The notes under the pieces are model-generated. The model was not told the DNA's origin and ran no database searches. It saw only the letters and a list, made by a program, of their open reading frames with translations. The position numbers and the translations under genes are program-made. Below are positions 45,300 to 57,149 of a stretch of DNA of 64,000 nucleotides, one piece after another (the stretch's first letter is position 1; every line of letters begins with the position of its first letter). This stretch comes from Anaeramoeba flamelloides (Eukaryota > Metamonada > Anaeramoebidae), in assembly GCA_027625915.1 (NCBI GenBank), contig JANTQA010000047.1, positions 19,530,001 to 19,594,000 on the forward strand, given 5' to 3'.

Positions 45300-46660
45300 T
45301 GATTTTGTTAATTTCTTATGAGTGAAAACTTTTCAAAATTATCAAAAAAAATCTGTGGAGAATTTTTTACTTTTTTAGCTATTTATAATCCAGAATTAAA
45401 TGGGAAATATATTTTTTTGTTTTTTTTTTTGTATTTTATTTTAATTATTAGTATTAAGTATCCCATTTCAAATAATAACTCTTGCAATTTTGTTCATTTC
45501 TCGAAAATAAACAGATTATAATTCTCTCTTAGCGATCTTAAAAATAATACCTATAGAGAATTATAATCAAAATATTTTATCGAATTCACTAAATTAACAC
45601 CAGAAAATTCTAAAGACAAATTTATACTGACTGAATATTTTTGGATAATTTAATTGTTTAATTTGAATTGAATTTATAAAAGATATTAATAAAAATTCAT
45701 TTTCACCAATTTTTCGGGTAATAACCAATTATATTGAAATCTTTTTTAGTTAAATTAAATCTTAACAATCGACAAGATAACTAATTGATGTATTTGATGG
45801 GAAATTTTTAATTTTACTCGATTTTATAATTTTTGTGACTAAAAATTATCTTTTATTTTTCTAATGTAATTTTTTCTATTTCAAAGTTATTTTGTATTTT
45901 TTTTTCTTATTCAAACAAATACCTAAATATTTAATTTCTGAAAAATTTTTTGATTTTACTTTTTTATCAGTATTTGTATCAATGAAAATTCTTGAATAAT
46001 TTTATAAATTATTATTTGTTTTTCTCAATTTCTAGAATATTTTCTTTCCGTTATTTTAAAATTAAGTCATCTACAAGTATTTCAACATATTTTACTCAAT
46101 CTTTTAATTTTTTCAATTATAAAATGGCTGATAAATCCAAAAATTTAAGGAGAAAGAGGATCCCATTGATAAACTCATATTCCTTCTTTTTAATGATATT
46201 TTTGTAGCCAAATTTTTTTTTATTTTTTTATTTTTAATCTATTAATAGAGAGAATAGTGAACTAGTATATGGCTAATTATGTCAAATCATTTTTTAATAT
46301 CAATTTTAACAATAAAAAATTCTTTTTTTTATATTTTTTTTTGAATTTTTCTACCTTCGTATAGTAAAATTTAGACATTTATTCTTGTGTATAATTTTTT
46401 AAAAAAACCAAATCGAGATTCTGAAATGTGATTCCAAGTGCCTTCTATCTGTGTATCGATAAGTCCTATAAAAAATCTAGTTTATATATTATTAATTGAG
46501 ATTGGTCTATAATATAAAGTAATTTACTAATTAACAGTTATAAATTAAACAAATCATTTATTTCTTTATCTAAATTTTATAATTTTTTTATTTGTATTAT
46601 CAATCCAATGCATAAATAATCTTTGAATTTTTTTTAAAAACTGGATATATTCATTTTATT
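45300..46660 (-). mobile_element. LINE (non-LTR retrotransposon) reverse transcriptase, decayed
   Basis: Reading the minus strand from right to left gives reverse transcriptase motifs in the right order but in changing frames: YYRPISINNIYK (46514-46481), ESRFGF (about 46428-46405), VEILVDDLIL in place of the YADD catalytic box (about 46091-46054), EIKYLGICLNKKK (45938-45905) and FNLTKKDF (about 45770-45735). The last two match KIKYLGIWLEKEK and FNLNQKDF of the copy at 57150, so both belong to one family. Many stops and shifts are present; the copy is dead. Ends are not defined. Confidence 0.7.
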
Positions 46661-46974
46661 CTTTTTTTTTTGGTCAATTTTGTAAAATTTTATTTTATCA
46701 AAATTTTTAAATTATTTATTTTTTTATCTTTCAATGTGTATTAATTTATTTTCATAGGAACAAATACTTTTTTTATTCTAATTATGAAGTAATAAAATTA
46801 ATATCCTCTTTCATTTGAGAGTTTTTTTTTAAAGTTTTTTTTATTCTGGAAATCTGAAAGGTTTTCATAGTAAAAAGTATAATTGAAAAAAACCCACCTT
46901 TCTATTTTCTAAAATTTAAAAGAATCTGTAAATTCTATAATTTTTCTCTAACAATGTGAAATCAATAAATTATC

Positions 46975-47450
46975 TATTAGGTTTTACAGAATTCAAAAGA
47001 ATAGAGTAAAACCAAAGTTTTTCTTCATATTTTTTAGATCGGCCCAACTTTTTGAAAAAAAAATTTCAAAAAAATTGAACAGACAAAAAAATCTCAAATT
47101 TAAGATACTTTTTTGGAATTTTGATTGATACAATTTATTTTTTATTAGACAATTAATTTTGTTCTTTAATTTGTAATTTTTTTTTTATATTTGCTTCTAA
47201 GTGTGTTCCTTCACCGTTTGTGCCTTAAAAATCGGACTGACTAGAAATAATAGTAAAAACACCTGGTTTGGTTTTTGAAAGTATTCTTTTCATTTAGGAC
47301 AATAATTGATTTTCAGAACAAAATAAAAAAAACATCATAGAAAAAAGCTCTTAATTTTTTTAATTTTTTTTCTTTTGTTTACAAAATCAATTGATATTCT
47401 TAAAAAACAAAAAAAAACTTTAAGAAAACTTAGGTATTTAAAACAGGACC
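46975..47450 (+). mobile_element. Multi-hairpin element fragment split by MITE-B
   Basis: The left piece shows the family block TTACAGAATTCAAAAGAATAG followed by AGTAAAACC; the right piece ends with AAACTTTAAGAAAACTTAGG. Between them sits MITE-B copy 5 (about 47036-47243). The order implies the multi-hairpin element was there first. Confidence 0.45.
47036..47243. mobile_element. MITE-B copy 5 (decayed)
   Basis: Retains AAAAAAATCTCAAATTTAAG in the left arm and TTTGTGCCTTAAAAATCGGA plus CTGACTAG at the right tip. The left tip is eroded. Palindromic organisation is still visible. Confidence 0.55.
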
Positions 47451-47879
47451 GTTTATTTATATTATTCTTGGATTTAATAAAATTGAAATATTCTTGACTT
47501 TTCTTATCAGAACTATTGATTATTTAATTGTCTCAAAATTGAGTAAGATTTTTATCAAATAATTTTAAGTTTTCTTCTTCCCACTAGATATTATCAGAAT
47601 TTTTTTTAATATAGATGTATTTTTGAAGTGATCTAATTTAAAATTTTGTCTAAAATTATTTAGATTTTCATCGAAGAATTATAAATTTTCTCTTTCACAA
47701 TTAATATTATTGGATTTTTTGTTTTTTGTTATTTTAAAGGTGAATTAATGTTATACACAAAAAAATTTGTTGAATGCTTGGTAACAATTATTGAAAAATT
47801 TTATTTTATCTCAACTTTTTTTCGGTTAAAAACATGCATAAAAATATTTTTCAAATATGAATTATTTTTAGATAATTTC

Positions 47880-48360
47880 AATTTGAAGAATAAATAAGAA
47901 ATAATGTGAATAATAAACATCAAAGGATAGTTGATTCCAGTATGGAATAAAACAAAAAAATCAATATATTTTCTTAAAATTTAAAAACAAATATTCTTTG
48001 GACTATTGAAAAAAACATAAATATTAATTTTGTTCTTCTAGTGTAGATCGAATAAAATCCCAATAGAAATGATAATCTGATTTTTCTATATTTATTTTTA
48101 CTTTTTCAGTAAGATTAGAATAAGATGTTTTTTTTTATGAAGCGGGTATCAATCTTGCATTAAATTAAAAATTTGATAACCCATCAAGTTATAAATAATA
48201 AAAAAGAAAAAACTTAAAATGTGAAAAAATGATTTCAATTTTGCAATACCAAAAAAAAATTTATTTTCGAATATCCATGTCAAACGCTTTAAACACATGT
48301 AATTCATCCACCACAACTGTGACCCTTTGACTAGAAAATAGTTTATAAAATTCATTGGTA
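47880..48360 (-). repeat. Dispersed repeat with decayed coding signal, second copy
   Basis: Pair of 29000-29660. On the minus strand about 48391-48260 a frame of 43 codons starts at ATG and reads MDSIQKLISSITNEFYKLF, then VTVVVDELHVFKAFDMDI, then a stop. This is better preserved than in the first copy and looks like former protein sequence. It could be the start of a BTB-like fold or part of a transposase; I cannot decide. Confidence 0.4.
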
Positions 48361-48644
48361 ATTGATGAGATCAACTTTTGAATACTGTCCATATACTATT
48401 ATTTATAAAAGTCATTTGAATCATAGATCACCAATATGATTGAGCTTCAAAAAACAACATACATTACTTTTAGACTTTTCCATTGTTGACGTTAATCCAT
48501 TCAACAAGGAAAGTGAATTAGAAACAAAATTCTATTCATCAACTTTTTACTGTCAGCACTCTCACTTTACACAAACAACCCTATTTTTTCTTCTAATATC
48601 TTTACAAAGGACTGTTGTTCATAAATTTCATTTTGTAAACTAAA

Positions 48645-48840
48645 TTTCATAATAAACGTTCAATTTTTTTTTTATTTTTTTTTCTTTTATTTTTAGACAA
48701 AAAATAAATATCTCAAGAGTATCGAACTGAATATTAATATCAAAATTTTTATATTATAATAGATAACATCCAATTTATAAAAATATTTATTTTCAAATTT
48801 TGATTTTTAATGGGCCAATGATTTTGAAATGGAGTTTATT
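48645..48840 (-). repeat. Dispersed repeat, copy 2 of 3
   Basis: Reverse-strand copy of the element at 17391 and 56929, starting AATAAACTCCATTTCAAAAT (minus strand) and continuing through CAGTTCGATACTCTTGAGAT. Confidence 0.55.
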
Positions 48841-49234
48841 TTTCTTTTCGAGTTACTGTTTGGAAAGAGGTGTTTATTGTTGTTCGTCATGTGATCTTTA
48901 TGGGATACAATAAGAAGCATTTGAATAATAGAATTATGCTTTAAATAATTTTTAAAAAAATGTTTAACAATTAGGTTTGGGTTTTTATTTTTAATTTTAA
49001 ATAAGAACAAATCGTCAAGTAATGAAAAACAAGTAAAAAAAGTCATTGTAAAAAAGTGTGACCAAAGGTTTTCAAAATTAGATGTTAAAATATTCAACAA
49101 ATTTCAATATTGTCCTATTTTTAAAGACCTTGTATTAAAAATTATTTTTTGGACACTTTTCCCAAATGCCCTTAAATTACATTTCTCTTTTTTTTTTTCA
49201 TATTTATCAAAAATTATTTCAACAAAGATTTGTC

Positions 49235-50101
49235 TTAATCTGATACATCAGATTGAGAAGAGCTATTTTCTACATCTAATATCTCATTTGCTTTGTTGCT
49301 GTCTGACGATGTCAAGTATTGATTTGCAAATTTTAAAAGCGAGCCATTGTCGATCTCGTTTAGGGTTATTGTTTTTTCCCAATGCGTGTCACGAAGCCAA
49401 GCTAAAAGCTTGCCAACACCAAGAATTATATATGACAAAACAAAGACCATTAAGAACCAGATCCAGCCGTCACTTTTCCCAGGGTGTAGAATGGAATAAG
49501 GCAAGTAGTCTGTTGTGTAAAAGATTATTACATAGAAGGCAACATATACAATTCCATAAGGCAAGAAAAAAGCCCAACGAACAAAGGGGAAATTGTCCCT
49601 GTTAAACAGAAACTCAACTAAGGTCCAAATCGTATTAATCCCGTGTGGCAACAAGCCTTCAAAGATATTTGTTTTTTTTTTGGGATCGTAAAGCAATGCC
49701 CAATAAAAGCCCGTGACAAGAATTGATGTCGCAAAAACAGTTTCCCAAAGAACAGCAAGCGCTTTAAATTTCTTTGTCATTGGCCACTCGGCAGGAATCC
49801 ATTGGAAGCTTGAAGCGTTCTCGTGCTTTTTCCAGAGCTTTAAAAGCTTATAACTACAAACGGAAATGCAAAATTGATAAGCGCACTGAATAACCCAAGT
49901 CCAATGAGTGAAATAAGTTGGCCAATAGTTTTTTTTTGGGTACAGAATAAAATCGCGGAGAATCACCGTAAGGGTCCATAAAAACATAACCACCCTAACC
50001 GTCAAGATTGCTTTGAAGTGTTTTCTTTTTTCAAGAAACCATGGCACGAGAAGTGTTTCATGATAAAAGTTTTTAAAAAATTGAATGTTTTTCCAGAACA
50101 T
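49235..50101 (-). CDS. Rolling-stone / FAR-17a (AIG1)-like membrane protein
   Basis: 288 residues, intron-free, ATG at 50101. Seven or so hydrophobic helices are separated by short loops, with the landmarks of the Rost/FAR-17a/AIG1 superfamily: YFTHWTW (about 63-69) after the second helix, LLPHGINTIWTLVEFL (about 150-165, the conserved His before a helix), PYGIVYVAFYVIIFY (about 185-199) and a Trp-rich last helix pair. Related AIG1/ADTRP proteins are membrane hydrolases of fatty acid esters of hydroxy fatty acids that use a Thr and a His. The His is visible, but I cannot pick the Thr with confidence. The C-terminal 45 residues are Ser/Asp-rich and cytosolic by the positive-inside pattern. The gene is less AT-rich than its surroundings, like the hydrolase at 6.4 kb. 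Confidence 0.75.
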   Translation of the reverse strand: MFWKNIQFFKNFYHETLLVPWFLEKRKHFKAILTVRVVMFLWTLTVILRDFILYPKKNYWPTYFTHWTWVIQCAYQFCISVCSYKLLKLWKKHENASSFQWIPAEWPMTKKFKALAVLWETVFATSILVTGFYWALLYDPKKKTNIFEGLLPHGINTIWTLVEFLFNRDNFPFVRWAFFLPYGIVYVAFYVIIFYTTDYLPYSILHPGKSDGWIWFLMVFVLSYIILGVGKLLAWLRDTHWEKTITLNEIDNGSLLKFANQYLTSSDSNKANEILDVENSSSQSDVSD

Positions 50102-50960
50102 TACAAAGCCTTTCTATTTTGAAAAAAATGAATCGAAGAACATTTTTCTTCTTGTCTATTATTTTTATCAGGTATAATTTTGTTTTAAATGTTACAAAAC
50201 AAAAAAGGGTGTTTGTTTTTGAAGATTGAGAAAACGATAAAGTTCAATTTAAAAAAAAAATATCTTTTGTAAAGCTAAAAAGCAACTATTTTTTTTTCAT
50301 TTTGAAGCTTGAGAATTTAACTAAAGATCCAAAATTTCTTATTGTTATTCATTATTTTTTGATTAGAACTTTTATAAACCAGAATTAAAAAATCCTAAAT
50401 AACCAGTTTTTTGTTTTTGTTTGTGTTTTAAAAAAGAAAAGTCATTTTTGAGACACTTTCATGATTTAATTGTAGTTTTCCATTTTGAGATTTTTGACAA
50501 GTATCAGATAGACTTTGTTTTCAAATTCTTTGACAGGTAAAAAAAAACATTTTACTGTAAGTGTTTATCAACGATCAAGCAGAACCATTTTAATCTGAAC
50601 AACGTTTTAAGTGATAAAACATCTTTATTCTTTTTTTTAATAATTGCAAAAATATTTTGGTAAAGTTATAGTGATAAGCAAAAAGTTGTGATTTTTATTT
50701 TTGTTTTAAATCGTTTGATTTTTTTTGGAATGTTCTGGCGGAGCTGAATTTGAGATATAACATTAGGGAAACGATTTTGTGTTGGTTGCCAAATCTGAAG
50801 CTTTGTAGAATTGAAGGCAGTAGGCAAATTTTGCCAATTGTTAATTCCTCATCTTATCCGAAACAGAAGTATTCAAATCATATCTTTTTTCAAATAAATT
50901 AATTGTTTAAAAAAAAATTTTGAGTGTGGAATATATCGTAGTCTCATATATTTACATATT

Positions 50961-51156
50961 AGCCAGTTCCATTTTCAGGAACAAATTTTCGATGAAAATT
51001 AAGGAACAAAAAAAAATCCCAAATTAAGGCACAAAATTCAAATTCTTGTAAAATAATTTGGGTTTAAAAAAAAATCCAAAAAATGTAGTTTTATTTTAGA
51101 ATTTTATTGAGCAGAAGTTAGAGGAAATTTTTGTCTTAAATATGAAATGGACTGTA
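50961..51156. mobile_element. MITE-B copy 6
   Basis: AGCCAGTTCCATTTTCAGGA at the left, ATATGAAATGGACTGTATTT at the right, with the AATCCCAAATTAAGGCACAA unit in between. The right arm is eroded. Confidence 0.6.
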
Positions 51157-51754
51157 TTTGTAAAAATAAACTATATCAAGTAAATAAATCAATGTTTCAA
51201 ATTAAAAGATATATTTCTTTTTGATAGAAGACCTAAGAATACTAAAAAAATCAAAGAAATTAACAATAAACTATAAGTAAACATAATTAAGGTTTCGTAA
51301 AGTTCTACAATTAAAAAAAGAAAAATTCTAAAAAGGAATCATGGAATGTAGAATTTTATCTGAATAAATAGATTCAATTTTGAGTGATAGTTTTTGTATA
51401 TATATATATAAATAAATAATCATATTTCATCAAAATAATTACAAATTTTCAAAAATTTTTGGGATTATTAATTCTAGTCATTAAAATCATAATAAAAAAT
51501 CAAAAAATCAATATTTACAATGGATTTTTATATTAGGTATTTCATACAAGATATAATTAAACATTATATTGTAAAAAGAAAAACAAAGGAAAAAAAAAAA
51601 AACAAGTTAGAAATTGATAAAAGTATTTATGTACTTATTACACTTGTTTTTGGAGAATAAAATGTATTTAGTATAATTCTAGAATGTTTTTACAAACCCC
51701 AATAATCTTTGAATAAAATTTGAAAAATTATTAATAAGACTGTTTTATTTTTAA

Positions 51755-51922
51755 GGGACAAATCGCTTTAAATATTTTTACCTAACTTTAATGGATATTG
51801 TAAAAATATTTTATCAATTACTTAGATTTGAAAAATTCCTGTTTATTTTCAATATTAAACATATTTTTAGATAAGGAATCCTTATTTAGAAGCTGTTCAA
51901 AAAAATAAGAGATATTAGTCCT
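51755..51922. mobile_element. TTAA-flanked MITE, copy 2
   Basis: TTAA at 51751-51754 and 51923-51926. Collinear with 19043-19214 through TTATTTTCAATATTAAAC and TAGATAAG. Tips GGGACAAATC and, inverted, GGACTAATATC. Confidence 0.55.
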
Positions 51923-52026
51923 TTAAATACTATTTTCTAAAAAGAACTGACCAATTTTAAGTTAGAAATTTAATTCTTTTTCCTTTTATACAATATTTTT
52001 ACTTCGTATTTAGGATTATTTTAAGA

Positions 52027-52551
52027 TAAACCCCGTTCCAAAAATTTGGACACACCCAAAATCAAAAATAGGCAAAAAAACACCCAATTTATTGTATTTT
52101 TCCAAACCTAATAAAAAACAACATTTAAGTAACCCATTATTAATGTTTTAATAAGTATCCATTTTAACCCAAATAAAAGAAAAAAATATAAAACTCAAAA
52201 ATAAAAACAGGTGTGTATAAAATAATGAAACCAGCGGAACAAAAAATGTTTTGGTAAATTTGTTCAAATTTCACCAACAATTACTGTTCCATCAAATGAT
52301 AAGATACCATCTACTAATTGTAGGTGATTTTCCAATTTAACACACTCAACATTAACCTTCTATCAACCATTAAAAAAAAATTTCGAGATCTAACAAAACA
52401 GATTACGTAATTACAAAAAAGGAAATGAAAACAAAACAAAAAAGATAAAAAATGAAATTGTTTGTAAAATCAAAATTCTTTCCAATTTGAATTTAAAGTG
52501 TAGTAATGATGTTCTTTCCACTGTTTAAACTGTGTCAAAATTTTTAGAATC

Positions 52552-52554
<3 letters not shown>
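52027..52554. mobile_element. MITE-A copy 2
   Basis: Left tip TAAACCCCGTTCCAAAAATT, right tip inverted as AGATTCTAAAAATTTTGACA. The interior is collinear with copies 1 and 3. A (TA)n tract (52555-52586) begins at its right edge, perhaps expanded from the TA target site. The minus-strand reading seen in copies 1 and 3 is interrupted here. Confidence 0.7.
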
Positions 52555-52587
<33 letters not shown>

Positions 52588-52989
52588 TATCGAAATTAAA
52601 ATTCAAAGGCGTAAATAGAAAAAATGGTTGAACAGATTATCTGATAAAGGAAATTCAAGAAATAACCAACTGAATTTGTTATATTTTGAGAAAAAAAATA
52701 AAAAAAGTCATTAATTGTAAAAACTTTAGTATAATGATTTATAAATTAAGGTAAATTTAATAAAAAAAAAAAAAATTATCACTACAATAACATTGTGCCA
52801 ATTTTTTCTAAATATTTTAATACACATACTCTAAAATATAGAATATTTTAAAAAAACACAGATAAATTACCTAAGATGAAGATTATGTTTTTCAAAAATT
52901 TTCAAGGAAAATTTTGGAAAGGATAAATCTGTTACAAACTAAAAGTCAAAATTTTCCAAACAGTTAAAACTATCTAAATAATCAAAATA

Positions 52990-53500
52990 ATTAAATTTAA
53001 TTCAAATTGGAAATAATTTTGATTTCTGAAAAATATGAAAATCATTTTTTCATTTTTTTTTGTTCTCATTTCATTTTTTGAATTAAGTTACTTGTTTTGT
53101 TCTATCAAAAATTTTTTCGAACAATAGATATTAGGTTAAAGTTGAGTTGTTTAAAATAGAAGAACTCAAATAAAATTAGTTGAAATTATCTAAACTTTTG
53201 ATCGATCAATATTCCAAATAGAATTTCAACAAATTTACTCATGCATTTTTTTGTTTTTCCCATCTCCAAAATTTTTAACACGCCGATAATTTATTTACAT
53301 TGTTAATTATTAATTTTTTGTTTCGTGAGTTTTGTAATTTATAAACAATTGTTAATATTTCAATTGGTGCATTATTCTAATTTTAGTATTTTATCTATAA
53401 TTTATTAAATAAGATTTTTTTCTTTCAAAAATTGAATTATGGTATATTAAAATTTAGAATTGGGTTTTATTTCAATTATAAAGTTAAAAAAATCAAACTA
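52990..53500 (+). repeat. Dispersed repeat, second copy of 11290-11840
   Basis: Same order of blocks as the first copy (GATTTCTGAAAAATATGAAA, TTTAAAATAGAAGAACTCAA, TTTACTCATGCA, CTCCAAAATTTTTAACAC). Non-coding, class unknown. Confidence 0.55.
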
Positions 53501-54164
53501 TAATTTTACATCTTAACAAGAACTCTGTAGATATTCTATCAATTTGATAATTTTTTTTTTTGACTATAAAAGTATATCTTACCAAACGAAAAAATTATGT
53601 TAGTATGTAATTTCAATTCAATCAACTTAACTGGAATTCAAATAAAAAGACAGAAAATATTTTCTAATTGGTTTTTTATTTAATATTAAGGTAATAGAAT
53701 TGTCCAAGAAATAGATTTTTAAAATCTAACCTTGATTTAAATTTATGGTCCTCATATATGTTGTTATTGTTGTTATTTTTTTTTTTTTTTTTTATTACTC
53801 TTGTTTTTTATTATTATTATTATTTTTTTTGTTATTATTTTTGTTTTTTTTTTTTTTTTTTTTTTTTTTGATATTTATTAGTGAAAACCAATCCTCAAGG
53901 TAAAATATATTTCTAAAATTGGGAATATGTGAAGAGATAATATTTAAAACCCTTTTCATCTTAAAAATGAATTTTATTTTTTTTAAAATCAGGTTCTTTA
54001 TAGCTTAAAATGATTTTTAATATACAAAATTCGCTTTATGGATTATTGATTTATCAAAATTTTCCTTTTTATTGGAATAAATGATGATGATATTCTCAGA
54101 ACGAACTTCGAATACAGCCCAAAGAAGTCTAAATTGAAAAATTATGATCTTGAATATAAATATT

Positions 54165-54800
54165 ATTAGTTCCCCATGGCTCAGATACCACTAAATAATC
54201 CAATTTGTAAAAGAGTAAAAAAAGTTCATTATATAAATTAAAAAAAATCCTAATATTAGTCAAAAAACCCAACAATTTTAAGAAAAAAAAACAGAATTTT
54301 GAGACAAATCCAAAGGTTGGATCATCAATCTAAAAACTTTATAGTTGGAAAATAATCTTTCTTGAATTTCGATTGAAACGTTCATTAGTTACTAAAAAAT
54401 TCAATTTTTTTAAAATATTAAATAATTTCCATTTGATTATTTTGAAAAATATTTCCAGATAATTAAAATATAATGAATCTCTAACTGTATTTATAAAAAG
54501 GGATATTCAAAAGAAATCAGTCTTTGGGGTTTTATGGATGATTATTGGGTTATCCTAAAAAATTAAAAAATAAAAAAATAGTTACTTTTGGAAGTTCTAA
54601 ATCTAAATTATTAAATACCAGAATACTGTTATTTGGGTTTCTATTTTTAGATTGAAAAAGTTATTAAAAAAAAATTTTTCCAAATGAAACTTTTTTAATA
54701 GTGATCCTAAGTAAAAAATGTAAAAAATCAAATAATTTATTTTTTATTGACAAAATAGTTCTCTTATAGCAAAGTGAATTATGGATTGGTAATGTGATTT
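54165..54800 (-). repeat. Dispersed repeat, inverted copy of 33765-34500
   Basis: See the 33765 entry. The reverse complement of 54240-54660 matches that block, while the CATGGCTCAGATA motif at 54176 lies at the opposite end, consistent with terminal inverted repeats. It stops about 100 bp before the PROPPIN gene. Confidence 0.45.
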
Positions 54801-55035
54801 ACACTTTGTTAAAACATACTTTAATTTCAAGACGAATCTAGGTTGAACGCTAATCCCTTAATTTATTTTCATTCTAATTTTTTTAGTTTCCATTTTTCTT
54901 AATTCGATCTTCATGATTCGATTCATAACATTGAACAATTTTTTGAAGTCTTTCCCATTAGAAACTTCGAAATTAACTCTTCAAAAAACTAATTATCATT
55001 TTTTTAAATTTTCTAATTTTTCACAATTAAAAATT

Positions 55036-55580
55036 ATGGAACTTGATCCTTCTTCTGTTTTGTGTTGTGCGTTGACAGAAGACAAAAGCCATTTTGGAAT
55101 TGGAACAAAGAATGGTTTTCAGATCTTTGATTGTCGCAAAGGAGTAAACTCTGTCCTTAACAGGAACATCTTTGAAACAGGCATTAAGCATTTGGCATTT
55201 TTAGCAACTAGCTCAATTTTTGTCTTTGTGGGCGATAACAAACAACAAAATTCCGAGTATGGACCCAATAAGGTTGTAATTTGGGACGACATACAGATGT
55301 CTCCGATCATGGAAATCCAACTGCTATCAAAGATCTACCAAATAAGGATCAATAAAAATTTCCTTTTTGTTGTCACGAAAAAAGCAATTTATGTGATTGA
55401 TTTTGAACAAGCAAAAACAAAACACCTTTTTCTTCACAACTCCAAAAGCCTTAAAAACAAAACCATTTTTGATATTTGTTATCCTGAAATTGAAAACCAA
55501 AAAATTGCTTATCCAGATTTGAATAAACACATTATTTGCATCAAAACAATTGAGTTTCCTGAATACAATTTTGGTTTTTC
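55036..55580 (+). CDS. PROPPIN (WIPI/ATG18-family WD-repeat protein), exon 1
   Basis: Start taken at the ATG 55036 (MELDPSSVLCCAL), which fits the family N-terminus; an in-frame ATG at 54913 would add 41 hydrophobic/basic residues. The exon covers the first four or so blades: FGIGTKNGFQIFDC (G-T-x-x-G-F-x-I-F), the family signature PNKVVIWDD, then FLFVVTKKAIYVIDF and KIAYPDLNKHI. It breaks off at FGFS with a good donor (TC-GTAAGC, phase 2), in the middle of a propeller. Exon 2 supplies the rest. PROPPINs bind PI3P and PI(3,5)P2 on autophagic and endosomal membranes and recruit partners such as ATG2. The gene symbol is withheld because the paralogue (WIPI1/2 or WIPI3/4 type) is not resolved. 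Confidence 0.85.
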
Positions 55581-55689
55581 GTAAGCACAACTCTTCTTCT
55601 ATTTTTGTTTTTTCTACATTTAATGAGAAAATGGTTTTTTTTACAAAAAAGAGAAAAGAAAAAAACTTTCCAATAAACATTCTTGAAAG

Positions 55690-57130
55690 ATCTAAATTCA
55701 CCTAAAGATCGTGATGTAGAATGGTTTCTCTTTTCGGAGATTTTGGAAATAAATAACACAAACATACCATACATTATTTAAGGAAGTAGGTACATTTCAC
55801 CAATTTTACAAAATTTTAATTGTGAAAACCTCTCCCAAAAAAGATTTTTTTTAAAAAAGTAGGAACAATTTTAATTGTGTGAACATTACTGAAAAATATT
55901 TTTTGAGTGACTTCTTATATTGAAATTTTGAAACTAAAAGATCACTCACTGTTATATTTGCGAAAAGAAATACAAACTAAATCAGATTCCGATCTTTAAA
56001 TTTTTGATTTTTTGAACAGTTTTTTTTTGATTAAATTTTTGGTTTTATTAAATTATATTTTGAATCAAAAAATGTGTTCGTGAATTGTTGGAATAATCGA
56101 AAGAGTAAACCAAATAAAATAGAGAATAGAAGTTGTGTCTACAACCAACAAATCTTTTCTTTTTAAAGATCAAACAAGAAAGATCACCTTTCGGAATAAA
56201 CTAATTGAAAGCAAGAATGAAAAAAAACAATTTCAATCAAAGTTCTATTTTCGAATATTTATTTTTCTTTAAATTTTTAATTTAGATGAATCCAAACAAT
56301 CATTACCTTGGAATTCTCGACACATTGCAATTCATTGTTTTTTTACAATACATTTTTTTACAAATTTGCTTTCAAAATTGTTTTTTCAAATATTTTTTAT
56401 CAAACAAAACGAAAAACAAAGAATACTATTCCAAAAGATTAAAATAAAGATGTTGAATACTTGGAATCCATAAAAAAAACTACAAAGGATTCAACTCAAA
56501 GAAAAAGAAAAATAGAGAATAAATTGAAACCATAATTCAGAATTATTTTTGGTTTTTCAATTTAGTGGAAGCAAAATAATTATAAAATCAAACAAAATAC
56601 ATACAATAAACTAATTTTTCTGAAGAAGAAATATTTATAAAAAATATCCGATTTTCTTGATCAAAATTTAAAATTAGCTGAAATTAATGAAAATTTAAAT
56701 TAAAAAAATATTTTGGTAATTCTTTTAAATTTGAAATTAATTTGTTTCTCAAAAATTTTCCAAACGAATAAAAATTTTCAATTTGGGATTAAAAACAAAA
56801 CCATATAAAAAGAATTAGTTGTATCATTTTATACACATAAAAGATCAATAAATTAATGATTTTTCAGTTAATGTTTTCTTGATCAATTTTTTAATTGTTT
56901 TTATTTCCATTTTTTAATTGGAATGTAAATAAACTCTATTTCAAAATCATTGGCTCATTAAAAATCAAATTTTAAAGAAAAATATTTTTATAAATTGAAT
57001 TTTATCTATTATAATATAAAAATTTAGATATTAATATTCAGTTCGATACTCTTGAGATATTTATTTTTTGTCTAAAAATAAAAGAAAAAAAAATAAAAAA
57101 ACAGTTAAAAAAAATTGGTACATTTATTTT
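55690..57130 (+). repeat. About 1.2 kb dispersed repeat, pair with 26990-28290
   Basis: Begins about 100 bp into the PROPPIN intron and is collinear with the 27-kb copy through GATTAAATTTTTGGTTTTATT, AACAAGAAAGATCACCTTTC, AAATTTGCTTTCAAAATTG and ATTATAAAATCAAA. Its last part (56929 on) is a copy of the 17391 repeat and ends where the LINE begins. Confidence 0.55.
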
Positions 57131-57149
57131 GAAATAAGAATTACATAAA

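Larger units (their letters stand above)
44364..49234. other. 4.9 kb stretch with a decayed LINE and MITEs
   Basis: Holds LINE copy 2 (45300-46660, minus), a multi-hairpin copy with MITE-B inside it (46975-47450), the 47880-48360 repeat, a further coding-like patch on the minus strand (48425-48650; pieces MKFSLQNEIYEQQ and FVKILEEKIGLF) and a repeat copy at 48645-48840. The 97-codon frame at 48807-49100 begins with TTG and ends inside that repeat, so it is not accepted. Confidence 0.45.
50102..54912. other. 4.8 kb repeat-rich intergenic stretch
   Basis: Between the divergent Rost-like and PROPPIN genes. Contains MITE-B copy 6, a TTAA-flanked MITE, MITE-A copy 2, a (TA)n run, the 52990-53500 repeat, long T-runs (53778-53793, 53848-53868) and the 54165-54800 repeat. 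The first 800 bases (50102-50900) show no repeat or gene and include the promoter of the membrane-protein gene. Confidence 0.5.

Noticed and set aside
48807-49100. 97-codon minus-strand frame
   Set aside because: Begins with TTG and its end lies inside a dispersed repeat also present at 17.4 and 56.9 kb.
55119-55774. Minus-strand frames opposite PROPPIN exon 1
   Set aside because: Antisense shadows; the plus strand has clear WD-repeat homology.
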